From the NCBI GenBank assembly GCA_013388755.1, contig JACAEQ010000094.1, positions 1-64,000 on the forward strand: DNA of 64,000 bases. The letters run 5' to 3'. This DNA is from Chloroflexota bacterium. Lineage in GTDB: Bacteria; Chloroflexota; Chloroflexia; Chloroflexales; Roseiflexaceae. Every line of letters starts with the position of its first letter. Position 1 is the stretch's first letter. The notes under the pieces are model-generated. The model searched no databases and was not told the DNA's origin. It saw only the letters and a list, made by a program, of their open reading frames with translations. Of the stretch, positions 45,108-54,099 are shown piece by piece. The position numbers and the translations under genes are program-made.

Positions 45108-46093
45108 TGTACCTCTCCATCACGACTGATGCGCGTTACTGCGTTGATGCCGCGGTAGAGTACAGCAGTGACTTCGGTGTCGAGTTCGCCGCCTGCTCCG
45201 AGCCGTCCGGCATGGCCGTGCGCGATCGCCTCTTCGAGCCGGTACGGGTAGCCTGTGCAGGGTTCAAGGATCGTTGTGTACAGGCCACGCCAGCCGCCGT
45301 ATGCACCGAAGACCCACACCGAACTGAACACCGACCGGTCGAATGCCAGGCCGAAACCGGTAGCGCTGGCCGTATCCGTCAGTGCGCACCAGCCCTCGTC
45401 AAGCTCGATCGCGTAGAAGAAATCGCATGTCGCGGCAGATTGGGGCGGCACACAGCGCATGTCAATCGCCTCACCCGCCAGAGACGGCGCCAGCGGCCAG
45501 GTGAAGCGTTCGACATCGGCGCCGAGCCTGGCGCGGAATCCCTCGTCAACCAGCACCATACGCGCCGGGAGATCAATGCGGCAGGTGGGTGAGATCGTGA
45601 GCGCGGGGTGCAGTTTCAGCAGGTAATCGAGCGGCGCCGCGCCCACGTTGCGGATGCGGTAGCGAATACGGAGTGACGGCTCATCTGCGCGCAGAGTGAT
45701 CCATTTCTCGATATGCGTTGGTGTGACGACACCGCTCCGGCTCAGCCGCACGACAACTTCGTTGCCAGTCCCATCGGCCTGCCACTCGAACGGCATCGAC
45801 CAGAGCTCGCCATGATCAGGATAGGTATCGCCATTGATCAGCGCTGGCGCATCATTCGGGAAGAGTTCGTCCCATCCGCCGCAGAACCAGTCGTCGTAGG
45901 CGGCGCCATAGGCCACCGGCCGCGGCGGAACACGCGGGTTGTGCCAGAGGATCTCGCGATCGGCTGCCTTGTCGATCAGCGACCAGATCTTTGCGCCGTG
46001 TTCGGGCAGTATCACGGCACGCAGATGCCGGTTTTCGAGAACCAGCGCGCGGAATCCGCGATAGGTCCAGTGGGGATCGTAATGAATCGCCAT
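45104..46093 (-). CDS. Aldose-1-epimerase-like protein
   Basis: 329-residue protein with a galactose-mutarotase-like beta-sandwich pattern: LRAVILPEHGAKIWSLIDK near residue 25, LWHNPRV, GGWDELFPNDAP near residue 72 and DHGELWSMPFEW near residue 93 with the likely catalytic histidine. It lacks the exact signature of GalM and resembles the broader aldose-epimerase/DUF5107-like group. ATG 46093 follows AGGAG. It overlaps the SDR gene downstream and follows a GH36-like gene after a 265-bp gap containing a long palindrome. It may equilibrate anomers of the released sugar. Confidence 0.72.
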   Translation of the reverse strand: MAIHYDPHWTYRGFRALVLENRHLRAVILPEHGAKIWSLIDKAADREILWHNPRVPPRPVAYGAAYDDWFCGGWDELFPNDAPALINGDTYPDHGELWSMPFEWQADGTGNEVVVRLSRSGVVTPTHIEKWITLRADEPSLRIRYRIRNVGAAPLDYLLKLHPALTISPTCRIDLPARMVLVDEGFRARLGADVERFTWPLAPSLAGEAIDMRCVPPQSAATCDFFYAIELDEGWCALTDTASATGFGLAFDRSVFSSVWVFGAYGGWRGLYTTILEPCTGYPYRLEEAIAHGHAGRLGAGGELDTEVTAVLYRGINAVTRISRDGEVQ

Positions 46094-46312
46094 GATCTGC
46101 TCCTGTTGCCCTCCCTGACGCATCCTGAGGAGCCGTGCAGCGGCGTAGCGAAGGGTACATGCCGTTGCTCCTGACGGTTGTATGTCTCAATGCAACCGGG
46201 TATAACGCCCGCACAGCGGCATGCGCCCGCCGGCGGAGCGACAAGCTCTGCCGTCTGTGGCAGCCCTTCCGCCGCCGGCTCGTGATTCCGGGGCATGTTC
46301 CGGACCTCATAG

Positions 46313-46348
46313 TGCACTGTCGCTGGAAACGTTTACCGCGACTGTGCA
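46313..46348. promoter_or_regulatory. 36-bp palindrome centred on AAACGTTT
   Basis: Fifteen of 18 base pairs match across a centre within AAACGTTT (46327-46334). It lies 10 bp after the stop of the GH36-like gene and 220 bp before the epimerase-like start. It could be a LacI-family-type operator or a terminator stem lacking a U-run. Confidence 0.45.
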
Positions 46349-46358
46349 TGGTTGCCCA

Positions 46359-48383
46359 TTACACTTGCTCGATCCACACAATCTCCGAGCCGGATTCGTC
46401 CAGCGCCACTGAAAACCCCTCACTCTCCAGTTGCGCGCCACTGTACTGCACGGTTGTGCCGGCATCAACGAAGCGCACCGTATAGGTCGCATCCGCCAGC
46501 AACCCGCGCGGCCTGAAGGTGCGCTCGGCGCTATCACCTATGGCGCGGTAGATCATGACCACGCTGCGCGACCGGTCTGGCGCGACGGCCTGGATGGCGT
46601 CCCATCCCCAGCCGATCCCATCCACGTTGTGCAGCGGTGGTTTCAGGTGGATGACTTTCGCGTTGCGCACAAGTCGGCGCAGTTCTTTGTACTGCGCGAT
46701 CGCCTGCCTTGTTTCCGCCACCTGCATTGTGTCCCATTCAGTGATTCGCTGCATCAAAATAAGCGGCCCGCCGAAGATGGCACTGCGCAGCGTATAACGG
46801 GTCGGGTCGTCCTGCATGTAGCGCACACTGTAGCGTGGCGAGAAGGGGTATGATGCGCCGTAGATTCCCTGGCGTGTCGCGTAGGTGGCAATATTGTCAA
46901 CCGTAATGGTCGTATGGTAGAGCCGCGCCATCTTATACGTCAGCATACATCCGCCGTCCTCGCAGTTTTCCACCACCAGGTGCGGCCGGGCGCGGCGGAC
47001 CGAGTCGATCACAAGATCGAGCCCATATTGCGAGTTTGCATAATTGCTGTCACCGGGCGCGTGCGTATGGTCGGTACGCTCGCAGTGCTTGACCATGTCC
47101 TCGCCATCTTGAATAATGTAGTCAATGCCTTCTTCATCCACCAGGCGCACCAGTTGCTCAATCAGCCAGGTACGGCACGGCGCATGGCCGAGACAGATCG
47201 GTCCTGCGCCATAGTAATCGTCACCGGTATGGATGAGCCACTCGGGATGTTGCCTGGCGATCGGCGCTTCAGGATTGCACTGCGCCAGGGCGATATGGAC
47301 GCCAAAACGCATACCGTGCGATCGGGCGCGTTCGGCGAGCGGGCGTAGCCCGCGCGGGAACTTCGCCGGGTCGGGGCGCCAGTCGCCGATCATGCGCGCC
47401 CAGCCGAGATCCATCACGGCCAGTTCGATGCCGAGCTCGGCGCAGCGATCGATTGCTGCCAGTTGTTGCGCTTCGTCAATTGCCTGCCCATATCCCCACG
47501 AATTGTACTGCGCCCATGGATAGCGCTCATCCGGCGCAGGCGGGTAGACATGCGTTTCGGCGAAGCGTTGTGTCACATACCCGGCCTCATCCCAGTCGCC
47601 CTCGAATCGCCCGATGAAATGCGCCGGGATCTCGAATACTGCACCGGGCGCCAGAAGATGCGCCAGGTCGTCAATCTGGCTGACAACATGGGCCTGGCCG
47701 GGCGTGGCCCAGGCGCGCACCCGGCTCTTGCCGTTGAACTCGATGCCACACACAATGCCGCGTGCCCTTTTCGGCGGATCCGCCCCCCAGTCCGGCGGGG
47801 CGGCGCGCAGCGCGAACCAGGCGCAACTGGTCGGCCCCCAGTAGTGCGACGGGTACGCGCCCATGCGGATCTCATGCGGAGCGCGGCCCGGTGTGAGCCA
47901 TACCTCGTGCTGGCTGAAGAAGTCGCGCCGGTAAGCCCAGCTGAATTGCTCGACATGGAAGAGATAGAGCGGCGGCGCGGGAACCGGCGCCAGCGCCAGA
48001 ATCGCGCAACCGCCAACCAGCGCTGGAGCTGCGCCAGTATTCTCCAGTGTTCCCCAGGCGCGCACAAACGGGTGATCGCCGAACACCTGGATGTGTTGCG
48101 TCAGGCGCAATGTGCCGGTTGAATCGTCAACCACGATTGTCAGCATCCTGCCGCCGCCGGCCATCGCCGACTCAAGCGCCTCGTGAGGCCTGTGCCAGGA
48201 AGGCGACTGGCCGTTCACTGTCAGTGTTGCCAGGCTTGATGGCCCGATATCCAGGCCGGCCTGCGTCCCGCCGATCGCCCACGCGAGACAACCATCGGCC
48301 AGCAATATCGTGACTGTCGTGCCCCCCGCCGTGATCGACCATGCACCCGGCTGTGCGACCGGCGCCGGTGTCGTGTGTTGCAT
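46359..48383 (-). CDS. GH36-like glycoside hydrolase
   Basis: 674-residue protein with the layout of GH36/GH31-clan alpha-galactosidases: an N-terminal beta-supersandwich (about 1-270), a TIM barrel (about 290-560) and a small C-terminal beta domain. The barrel begins with YPWAQYNSWGYGQAIDEAQQ and GIELAVMDLGWA. YIIQDGEDMVKH is in the place of the usual nucleophile strand, and VVENCEDGGC corresponds to ENCSSGG of classical GH36. Because these key stretches deviate, specificity may differ from a plain alpha-galactosidase. AAGGA precedes ATG 48383. It is 18 bp after the binding-protein gene. No signal peptide, so it acts in the cytoplasm. Confidence 0.78.
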   Translation of the reverse strand: MQHTTPAPVAQPGAWSITAGGTTVTILLADGCLAWAIGGTQAGLDIGPSSLATLTVNGQSPSWHRPHEALESAMAGGGRMLTIVVDDSTGTLRLTQHIQVFGDHPFVRAWGTLENTGAAPALVGGCAILALAPVPAPPLYLFHVEQFSWAYRRDFFSQHEVWLTPGRAPHEIRMGAYPSHYWGPTSCAWFALRAAPPDWGADPPKRARGIVCGIEFNGKSRVRAWATPGQAHVVSQIDDLAHLLAPGAVFEIPAHFIGRFEGDWDEAGYVTQRFAETHVYPPAPDERYPWAQYNSWGYGQAIDEAQQLAAIDRCAELGIELAVMDLGWARMIGDWRPDPAKFPRGLRPLAERARSHGMRFGVHIALAQCNPEAPIARQHPEWLIHTGDDYYGAGPICLGHAPCRTWLIEQLVRLVDEEGIDYIIQDGEDMVKHCERTDHTHAPGDSNYANSQYGLDLVIDSVRRARPHLVVENCEDGGCMLTYKMARLYHTTITVDNIATYATRQGIYGASYPFSPRYSVRYMQDDPTRYTLRSAIFGGPLILMQRITEWDTMQVAETRQAIAQYKELRRLVRNAKVIHLKPPLHNVDGIGWGWDAIQAVAPDRSRSVVMIYRAIGDSAERTFRPRGLLADATYTVRFVDAGTTVQYSGAQLESEGFSVALDESGSEIVWIEQV

Positions 48384-48401
48384 GTCTTTCCTTCTATCGC
48401 G

Positions 48402-49787
48402 CTACTGATTGCCCCTGGCGAGCAACGCGTTGGCTTCCTCGTCAATCTTCTTCGCTGCCTCTTCCGGCGTCAGTTCATCGGTGAACATCAGATCAAACGT
48501 GGGCAACAGAACTTCGGAGAAGATCTGCTGATTATTGCGGGCATAGAAGTCACCGAGGCGCGCGTCCTGAATCGTGTCGAGCACCTTGCGCAGCCCTGCC
48601 GGCTGCCCGACATACATCTCGTCGGATTCGCGCGCCGAACGGGCAATCGGTATCCAGTCGTGCTTTGATGCCATCGTCGGCTGATAGGTCGAAGCGGACC
48701 AGCGGGTGAAGGCGAAAGACGCATCAATCACCTTCGAGTCTTTCGGAATGACCGCGCCGCCGAACCAGTAGGCCGACGCACGCGTATCCTGCCACCTGGG
48801 CAACGGCGCCATGTCCCATTTGAAGGGCACATCCTGGAACCCGCTGATTGACCAGCTGCCGTCAAAGAACATGGCGACCTTGCCGGTCTGGAAGATACCG
48901 ATGTCCTGTGCAGTCGCCGACCGCTGCGTTTTGGTTGGAGCGACCTTATGCACGAAGATCAGATCGCGCAGGAAGGTAAGCGCCTTGATGTTCACCGGAT
49001 CGCTCACCTGGAATCTGGTCGGCTCGACGATTTTGTCAAAGAACCCGCCGCCCATTGCCCACGCCAGCGTTTGCGCCCCCCACCAGATGTCCATCACGCC
49101 GATATCCATGCCCCATTGTATCGTTTGGTCGCCATCGCGCCTGGTGAGTTTTGTCGCCGCATCAAGCACGTTGTCCCATGTCCAGGTCTCGTCGGGATAC
49201 GGCACCCCTGCGGCATCGAACAGGTCGCGATTGTAATAGAGCGCAAGCACCTGGAGATTTTCGGGGTTGCCGTAGAGGTTGCTGCCGTCGAAACGCCAGG
49301 CATCGTAGAGCTTCACCGGGTACTCATCGGCATTCGACAGTTCTGGAGCAATGTCGAAGTAGGGCTGCAGGTTCGCCAGCAGGCCGGCCTTGTAGTGACC
49401 ATACGCCTGAACGTCGAAGTAGTACAGGTCGTACGGTGTTTTTGATCCATAGGCCAGGTCGATGCGCGGCCAGTACTGGTCGTATGGCAACAGTTGCAGA
49501 TCGACCTCGTACTGACCTTTGAACTGCTCATTGAACATCTGCGCCCGGTTCTTGAAGTTATCATCAATGACCGGGCCATTACTCCACATAAGCGCACGAA
49601 TCTTCGCCGGCTCGGCAGGAGCCTGCGCCGGCGCGGTCGTGGATGCCTGGCCTGCCGGCGTCGCCGGCGACGAACCACAGGCGGCAAGCATGCCGGCCGT
49701 CAATGCGGCGCCACCAAGCGCCGCGTGACGCAGGAACTGCCTGCGTGTCAGATGAACCTGGTGCCGTTCAGGTCTTGACTTCGTCAT
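48402..49787 (-). CDS. Sugar ABC transporter substrate-binding lipoprotein
   Basis: 461-residue extracellular binding protein of the carbohydrate family 1 (MalE/UgpB-like). A twin-arginine-like leader (Arg15-Arg16 in TRRQFLRHA) runs into a lipobox LAAC with Cys37, followed by a Ser/Pro/Thr/Ala linker. PYDQYWPRIDLAYGSKTPYD, LALYYNRDLFDAAGVPYPDETWTWD and TGKVAMFFDGSW are typical. ATG 49787 is preceded by AGGAGG. It belongs with the two permeases upstream (50149-51974), from which it is separated by 361 bp with palindromic repeats. The ATPase is not encoded here and is probably shared. Confidence 0.92.
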   Translation of the reverse strand: MTKSRPERHQVHLTRRQFLRHAALGGAALTAGMLAACGSSPATPAGQASTTAPAQAPAEPAKIRALMWSNGPVIDDNFKNRAQMFNEQFKGQYEVDLQLLPYDQYWPRIDLAYGSKTPYDLYYFDVQAYGHYKAGLLANLQPYFDIAPELSNADEYPVKLYDAWRFDGSNLYGNPENLQVLALYYNRDLFDAAGVPYPDETWTWDNVLDAATKLTRRDGDQTIQWGMDIGVMDIWWGAQTLAWAMGGGFFDKIVEPTRFQVSDPVNIKALTFLRDLIFVHKVAPTKTQRSATAQDIGIFQTGKVAMFFDGSWSISGFQDVPFKWDMAPLPRWQDTRASAYWFGGAVIPKDSKVIDASFAFTRWSASTYQPTMASKHDWIPIARSARESDEMYVGQPAGLRKVLDTIQDARLGDFYARNNQQIFSEVLLPTFDLMFTDELTPEEAAKKIDEEANALLARGNQ

Positions 49788-49926
49788 GGATGACCTCCTG
49801 TACACGATGTCGAACCACGTCACTCGTCTGCTATATATCGGGGCTGCGGCAGCAATGTCTGATCCTACAATCACCATCATCAGCGTGGTCAATCACTCGA
49901 ACCAATACCTTTCAAATAAGCTCTTC

Positions 49927-49995
49927 GCCCCCACCCCAGCCCGCCCCCGCTGGAGGCGGGAGACCGGCTTCTCCCCCAGCGGGGGAGTTGGGGTG
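49927..49995. repeat. Family B palindromic repeat, copy 1
   Basis: Nested inverted arms GCCCCCACCCC...GGGGTG and CCCCCGCTGG...CCAGCGGGGG. A related element with the same order of blocks is at 62511-62587. Confidence 0.65.
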
Positions 49996-50046
49996 TATCG
50001 CGCCTTATTTGCAAGGTATTGCCACTAGAACAATGGTAGAGTATTC

Positions 50047-50089
50047 GGTTTCTGATGCGGCGCGGCGAAGCCGCGCCGCATCAGAAACC
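50047..50089. repeat. Perfect 20-bp stem hairpin
   Basis: GGTTTCTGATGCGGCGCGGC (50047-50066) pairs without mismatch with 50070-50089 around the loop GAA. It lies 60 bp after the end of the leftward permease gene and may act as a terminator or RNA-end stabiliser for that transcript. No U-run follows on either strand. Confidence 0.7.
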
Positions 50090-50148
50090 AGAGTCCCTAT
50101 AGGCCGACGGCCTGAAATACCTAAAAGATGGAGTACTCTGCCGGCGCT

Positions 50149-51024
50149 CTAGCCTTTGATGCCGGTCATGACGATTCCGCGCACAAAATAGCGTTGCGCC
50201 GCGACGAACAGGATGAGCGGCGGCAGAATCGAGATAGTGACGGCTGCCATCAGTAAATGCATCTGCGGGCCGATTCGCGGCGAACCCTGAAAATAGGAGA
50301 GTGCCACGGCGATGGTGCGTTTACTCTCATCCGAGAGATAGATCAATGGTGTAAAGAAGTCATTGTAGGTGCCGACGAAGGTGAAAACGACGACGGTAGC
50401 CAGCACGGGATAACTGAGCGGCATCATAATGTGCCACCAGATCTGGTAGACGCTGGCGCCGTCAATCGTTGCAGCTTCCTCCAGTTCGCGTGGGATGGTC
50501 AGGTAAAACTGGCGCAGGAGGAAGATAAAGAACGCATTGCCGAAGAATGCCGGCACGGTGAGCGGCAGATAAGAGTTGACCCAGCCAAGCGCATTGAACA
50601 ACAGGTAGGTCGGCACCAGCGTCACCGCGCCCGGCAGCATCAGAGTTGACAGCAACAGCATAAAGATAATGTTCTTACCCGGCGCCGCGAGCCGAGCGAA
50701 TCCATAGGCGCTAATGGAGCAGGAAAGCAGCGTTCCAACGGTGACCAGCGTCACGATCACCGACGTGTTCCATGCGTACAGGTGAAACGGTACACGGGTC
50801 ACGGCCTGGATGTAGTTCCCCCACTGTGGTGGGTTGGGAAACCAGATTGGCGGCGACAGATAGACTTCGCCAGCCTGTTTGAGCGACGTCGAGAGCATCC
50901 AGAAGAACGGGAGCAATACCAGCGTCGATCCGCTCAGGGCGATCAGCAGTACCAGCAACGAGGTGAGTTGTTCCTGCACGCGACGCGACTGCCAGAAGAC
51001 TCGCGGGTTCGTGTGCATGCTCAT
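50149..51024 (-). CDS. Sugar ABC transporter permease (MalG-like)
   Basis: 291-residue inner-membrane permease with six helices of the binding-protein-dependent transport family. The EAA loop that docks the ATPase reads EEAATIDGASVYQIWWHIMMPL near residue 185. STSLKQAGEVYLSPP near residue 45 is typical of the MalG/ThuG half. Its ATG overlaps the stop of the other permease (ATGA), so the two halves are translationally coupled. Substrate is presumably an alpha-galactoside oligosaccharide, from the neighbouring GH36 enzymes. Confidence 0.93.
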   Translation of the reverse strand: MSMHTNPRVFWQSRRVQEQLTSLLVLLIALSGSTLVLLPFFWMLSTSLKQAGEVYLSPPIWFPNPPQWGNYIQAVTRVPFHLYAWNTSVIVTLVTVGTLLSCSISAYGFARLAAPGKNIIFMLLLSTLMLPGAVTLVPTYLLFNALGWVNSYLPLTVPAFFGNAFFIFLLRQFYLTIPRELEEAATIDGASVYQIWWHIMMPLSYPVLATVVVFTFVGTYNDFFTPLIYLSDESKRTIAVALSYFQGSPRIGPQMHLLMAAVTISILPPLILFVAAQRYFVRGIVMTGIKG

Positions 51025-51974
51025 GCGTTCCTCCCGGGGCGTTCACTCTCGTAATAGACCCACAGCGGCGACGATTTGAACACCAGCAAGGTCAACGCAA
51101 GCACGATCAGGAACAGGATCCATGCCACGGCGGCGGCATAGCCGAAGTGCAGGAACTGGAACGCATGGCGGTAGAGATAGACCGAGAGGAACAGGGTTGC
51201 ATTATTCGGCCCGCCACCGGTCATCACATAGGCGTCGGTAAATACCTGTAGCGCGCCGATCACGCCGAGCACCAGGTTGAAGAACGTGACATGCGAGATC
51301 ATGGGCAGGGTGATGCTGCGGAACTGGCGCCAGCGCCCGGCCCCGTCGATTTCGGCAGCTTCGTAGAGTTCTTGCGGGATGCCCTGGAGCCCGGCAAGGA
51401 AGATCAGCATCGTTCCGCCAATGCCCCACAGGCTGGCAATGATCAGCGCGGCCAGCGCCCAGTTGGCGTCGAACAACCAGTTCGGCCCCTGGATGCCTAC
51501 GCGCCGCAGCAGCACGTTGATCAGGCCGAAATCGCCGTTGAAGAGCCAGCGCCACAGCATCGCCACGCCGACGCCGGAGATGACGGTCGGCAGATAATAG
51601 ACGGAGCGGAAGATCAGCATCCCGCGCATCTTATGATTCAGCAGGATGGCCAGCGCCAGAGCAACCGACAGGCCCAGCGGCACGCTGACGATCGAATAGA
51701 TGGCGCTCACGCGCAGCGATTGCCAGAAGAGCCTGTCATTGAAAAGCTCGACATAATTATCAATACCGATCCACTCAGGATCAGTGATGATGTTGTATTC
51801 GGTGAAACTTAGCAGGAGCGATGCTGCCATCGGGCCGAGGGTAAAGAGCAACAGGCCCAGAATCGCCGGTGACATAAAGATGTAGGCATGGATTGCTTCA
51901 CTGCGCCGTTTGCGACTGGTCGATCGCCCCAGGCGGCCCGTCGCGAGTTGTGGACTGGATGTCTGTGTTTCCAA
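51021..51974 (-). CDS. Sugar ABC transporter permease (MalF-like)
   Basis: 317-residue permease with a cytoplasmic N-terminal extension (about 1-28, rich in Arg/Ser) and six helices. The EAA motif reads YEAAEIDGAGRWRQFRSITLPM near residue 215. FSFTEYN-like LLLSFTEYNII near residue 53 marks the MalF/UgpA half. The start is TTG 51974, fixed by GAGGAG 7 bases upstream; no ATG is available nearby. It is followed by the MalG-like gene with a 4-bp overlap and preceded by the GH36 gene 73 bp upstream. Confidence 0.92.
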   Translation of the reverse strand: METQTSSPQLATGRLGRSTSRKRRSEAIHAYIFMSPAILGLLLFTLGPMAASLLLSFTEYNIITDPEWIGIDNYVELFNDRLFWQSLRVSAIYSIVSVPLGLSVALALAILLNHKMRGMLIFRSVYYLPTVISGVGVAMLWRWLFNGDFGLINVLLRRVGIQGPNWLFDANWALAALIIASLWGIGGTMLIFLAGLQGIPQELYEAAEIDGAGRWRQFRSITLPMISHVTFFNLVLGVIGALQVFTDAYVMTGGGPNNATLFLSVYLYRHAFQFLHFGYAAAVAWILFLIVLALTLLVFKSSPLWVYYESERPGRNA

Positions 51975-52047
51975 TGTCTATCTCCTCGTTGAGACATCGG
52001 TGTGACACCGGTACTCCACCCGATTTCCTGAACCTGTCGCCGTCGCG

Positions 52048-54099
52048 TTAGCGCAGCAATGCCAGTGCCGAACCTTCTTCGGGCAACCCGCGCACGATCA
52101 GCCCCGCGCGCATCAGTTCGTCTCCGCTGGCGTGTGCCTGGCGATCGTCATCTGTCCACGTGATCGTGTAACGGCGATCCGGTTGCAGACATTTCAGACG
52201 CAGCGTTCGCTCCGGTTCGGCGCCCGGCAGGCGAAATACCGCTACCAGGTGTTCGCTGCCGTCAGGCAGCGCGTATTGAAACCCGGCCCAGCGATCACCG
52301 CGCCCTTCACGTAGCGGTTGCCCGGTCAGGCGGTACAGATCGGCTTCGCGCACGAAACGCCGCATCACCGATGTGTAAAACGCGATGTGTTCTGCGTAGC
52401 GCCGCGCAACCTGGTCAGGCAGGTCGGGGAGGCGCTGCGAGAAGCCGAAGCGCCGCAACATGGAAATACGTGTGTAGAAATCTATCTGGTGCAGTTGCAG
52501 TGCGGGGTCGCGCGGGTTGAAACGCTGGTGCGGATGCTCGGCGAAGGCCCATTCGCCATATCCCCAGTGCAGACATGCATCCGCTGCCAGCATGCTGGTT
52601 GCGCCCCAGAAGAGTTGCAGGCTATGCTCCGGCCAGTCCGGGTCGCTCAGGAAGGCCATGTGTGTGCGGCGCGCAATGCCGAGATCGATCCGCAACCCGC
52701 CGGAGGAGCAGTTTTCCAACACAACCTGCGGGTGGGTTTCCCGCAGCCGGTCGAGCAGCGCATAATAGCCGCGATAATGCGCGTAGAGGCCGTCGCCCGC
52801 GCCGTGCCCGTGATCGGTACGATTGCAACCGGCGCCCGGGTCCAGGTTAAAATCAAGCTTGATCCAGTCGCACGCATAATCGCGGATGAGACGGTCGAGC
52901 GTCTCGAATGCCCATTGCTGGCCGGCAGGATTACCGAGGCACACATAGCCGAGCCGTTCGCCGTCGCGTGTCGCCGGTAGATCGGGGCGCGCCCCGGCCA
53001 GGCGTGCGCGCGTTCCCAGCCCTTCGATTTCGCACCACAGGCCGAACTGCATACCACGCGCATGGACATGATCGGCAAGCGTGCGGATGCCGGAAGGAAA
53101 ACGCACGCTGTTCAGCGTGTCCCAGTCGCCGCGTTGTTCGTACCAGTGGGTCCCGGCGTCAGCGGCGCCGAACCAGCCGGCATCCAGCGTGCATACCTCG
53201 ATCCCGAGCGTTGCAGCGGCATCAACATTGGCGCGGAATGTCGCTTCATCAATCGCCCGATCCTCGTAGGCCCACCAGTGGTTCCACTCGACCGGCAGCA
53301 TGTCGCTGAGCGGGCAGTGGGGGTACCAGTACCGTCGCCCGAGGCGAGCGAACTGTATTGCCGTCGCGTCAAGGTCATGCCCCGTAGCCAGCGCGAGCGC
53401 CAGCGGTGGCGCCTCGACCGATGCGCCAGGAGCGAGATCCATGGCGAACTGCCAGTCGTGCATGCCGCCGGAAAAGGCATAGCCGCCGTTGTCGTGCGGT
53501 GTGAAGCGTAATACCCAGTTGCCCGACCACGCGACGGCGCCCGAGAGGAGTGTCTGCCCGTCACGCAGCAACGTGAACCAGGGATGCTGACCGTGCGATG
53601 AACGCCCTGAACGGCTTTCGAGGACGATCGCATCGGTCAACGGCGCGCGCTGCGGCTCGAACTCCGCTCCCCACGCGCCGGAGAAGGCCAGCAGTTCATA
53701 CGAGCCGGCGGGAAGTTCCAGCGCCAGTGAGTCCAGACGTGTGACGCGTAGCGGTTGCGTGCCATTGTTACGCAGAACGATCCAGCTCTCGATCGCGGCC
53801 GCGCCCAGGTAGATCACCAGGTGGAACGTGATCGCGAATCCCCACTCCTCGTGAACCAGCTCGATCACAGCGTGACGCGCCCCCGGCACATCATCATGAA
53901 CGGCTACGCCGTGCACCACCATGCCGGGCGCGTGCGCATCACAACGCTGCCCGTCGATCTCGGCGCAGAACAGCCCGGATTCGGGCACTGCCCAGGAGGC
54001 CCCCGGCAACCCGAACGCTGCAAGCTCCAGCCGCCGGCTCGCTCCAAACACACACACGAGCAACTCGTGCGAAAGATCCAGCCTGCTTGGTGTACTCAC
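52048..54099 (-). CDS. GH36 alpha-galactosidase
   Basis: 683-residue family GH36 enzyme that removes terminal alpha-galactose. Domain order is an N-terminal beta-supersandwich, a TIM barrel and a C-terminal beta-sandwich. The nucleophile strand reads CDWIKLDFNLDPGAGC (Asp of KLDFN), and ENCSSGGLRIDLG and FLSDPDWPEHS form the acid/base side. TLDAGWFGA near residue 310 is also typical. No signal peptide, so the substrate is cleaved after import. Start is GTG 54099, overlapping the regulator stop (GTGA) with GGGGAGG 5-6 bases upstream. Confidence 0.93.
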   Translation of the reverse strand: MSTPSRLDLSHELLVCVFGASRRLELAAFGLPGASWAVPESGLFCAEIDGQRCDAHAPGMVVHGVAVHDDVPGARHAVIELVHEEWGFAITFHLVIYLGAAAIESWIVLRNNGTQPLRVTRLDSLALELPAGSYELLAFSGAWGAEFEPQRAPLTDAIVLESRSGRSSHGQHPWFTLLRDGQTLLSGAVAWSGNWVLRFTPHDNGGYAFSGGMHDWQFAMDLAPGASVEAPPLALALATGHDLDATAIQFARLGRRYWYPHCPLSDMLPVEWNHWWAYEDRAIDEATFRANVDAAATLGIEVCTLDAGWFGAADAGTHWYEQRGDWDTLNSVRFPSGIRTLADHVHARGMQFGLWCEIEGLGTRARLAGARPDLPATRDGERLGYVCLGNPAGQQWAFETLDRLIRDYACDWIKLDFNLDPGAGCNRTDHGHGAGDGLYAHYRGYYALLDRLRETHPQVVLENCSSGGLRIDLGIARRTHMAFLSDPDWPEHSLQLFWGATSMLAADACLHWGYGEWAFAEHPHQRFNPRDPALQLHQIDFYTRISMLRRFGFSQRLPDLPDQVARRYAEHIAFYTSVMRRFVREADLYRLTGQPLREGRGDRWAGFQYALPDGSEHLVAVFRLPGAEPERTLRLKCLQPDRRYTITWTDDDRQAHASGDELMRAGLIVRGLPEEGSALALLR

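Larger units (their letters stand above)
49788..50148. other. 361-bp intergenic region with palindromes
   Basis: Between the permease and binding-protein genes. It carries the family B palindromic repeat (49927-49995) and a perfect 20-bp hairpin (50047-50089). A TATATA within 49831-49839 could be the -10 of a separate binding-protein promoter, but no good -35 is seen. Confidence 0.55.
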
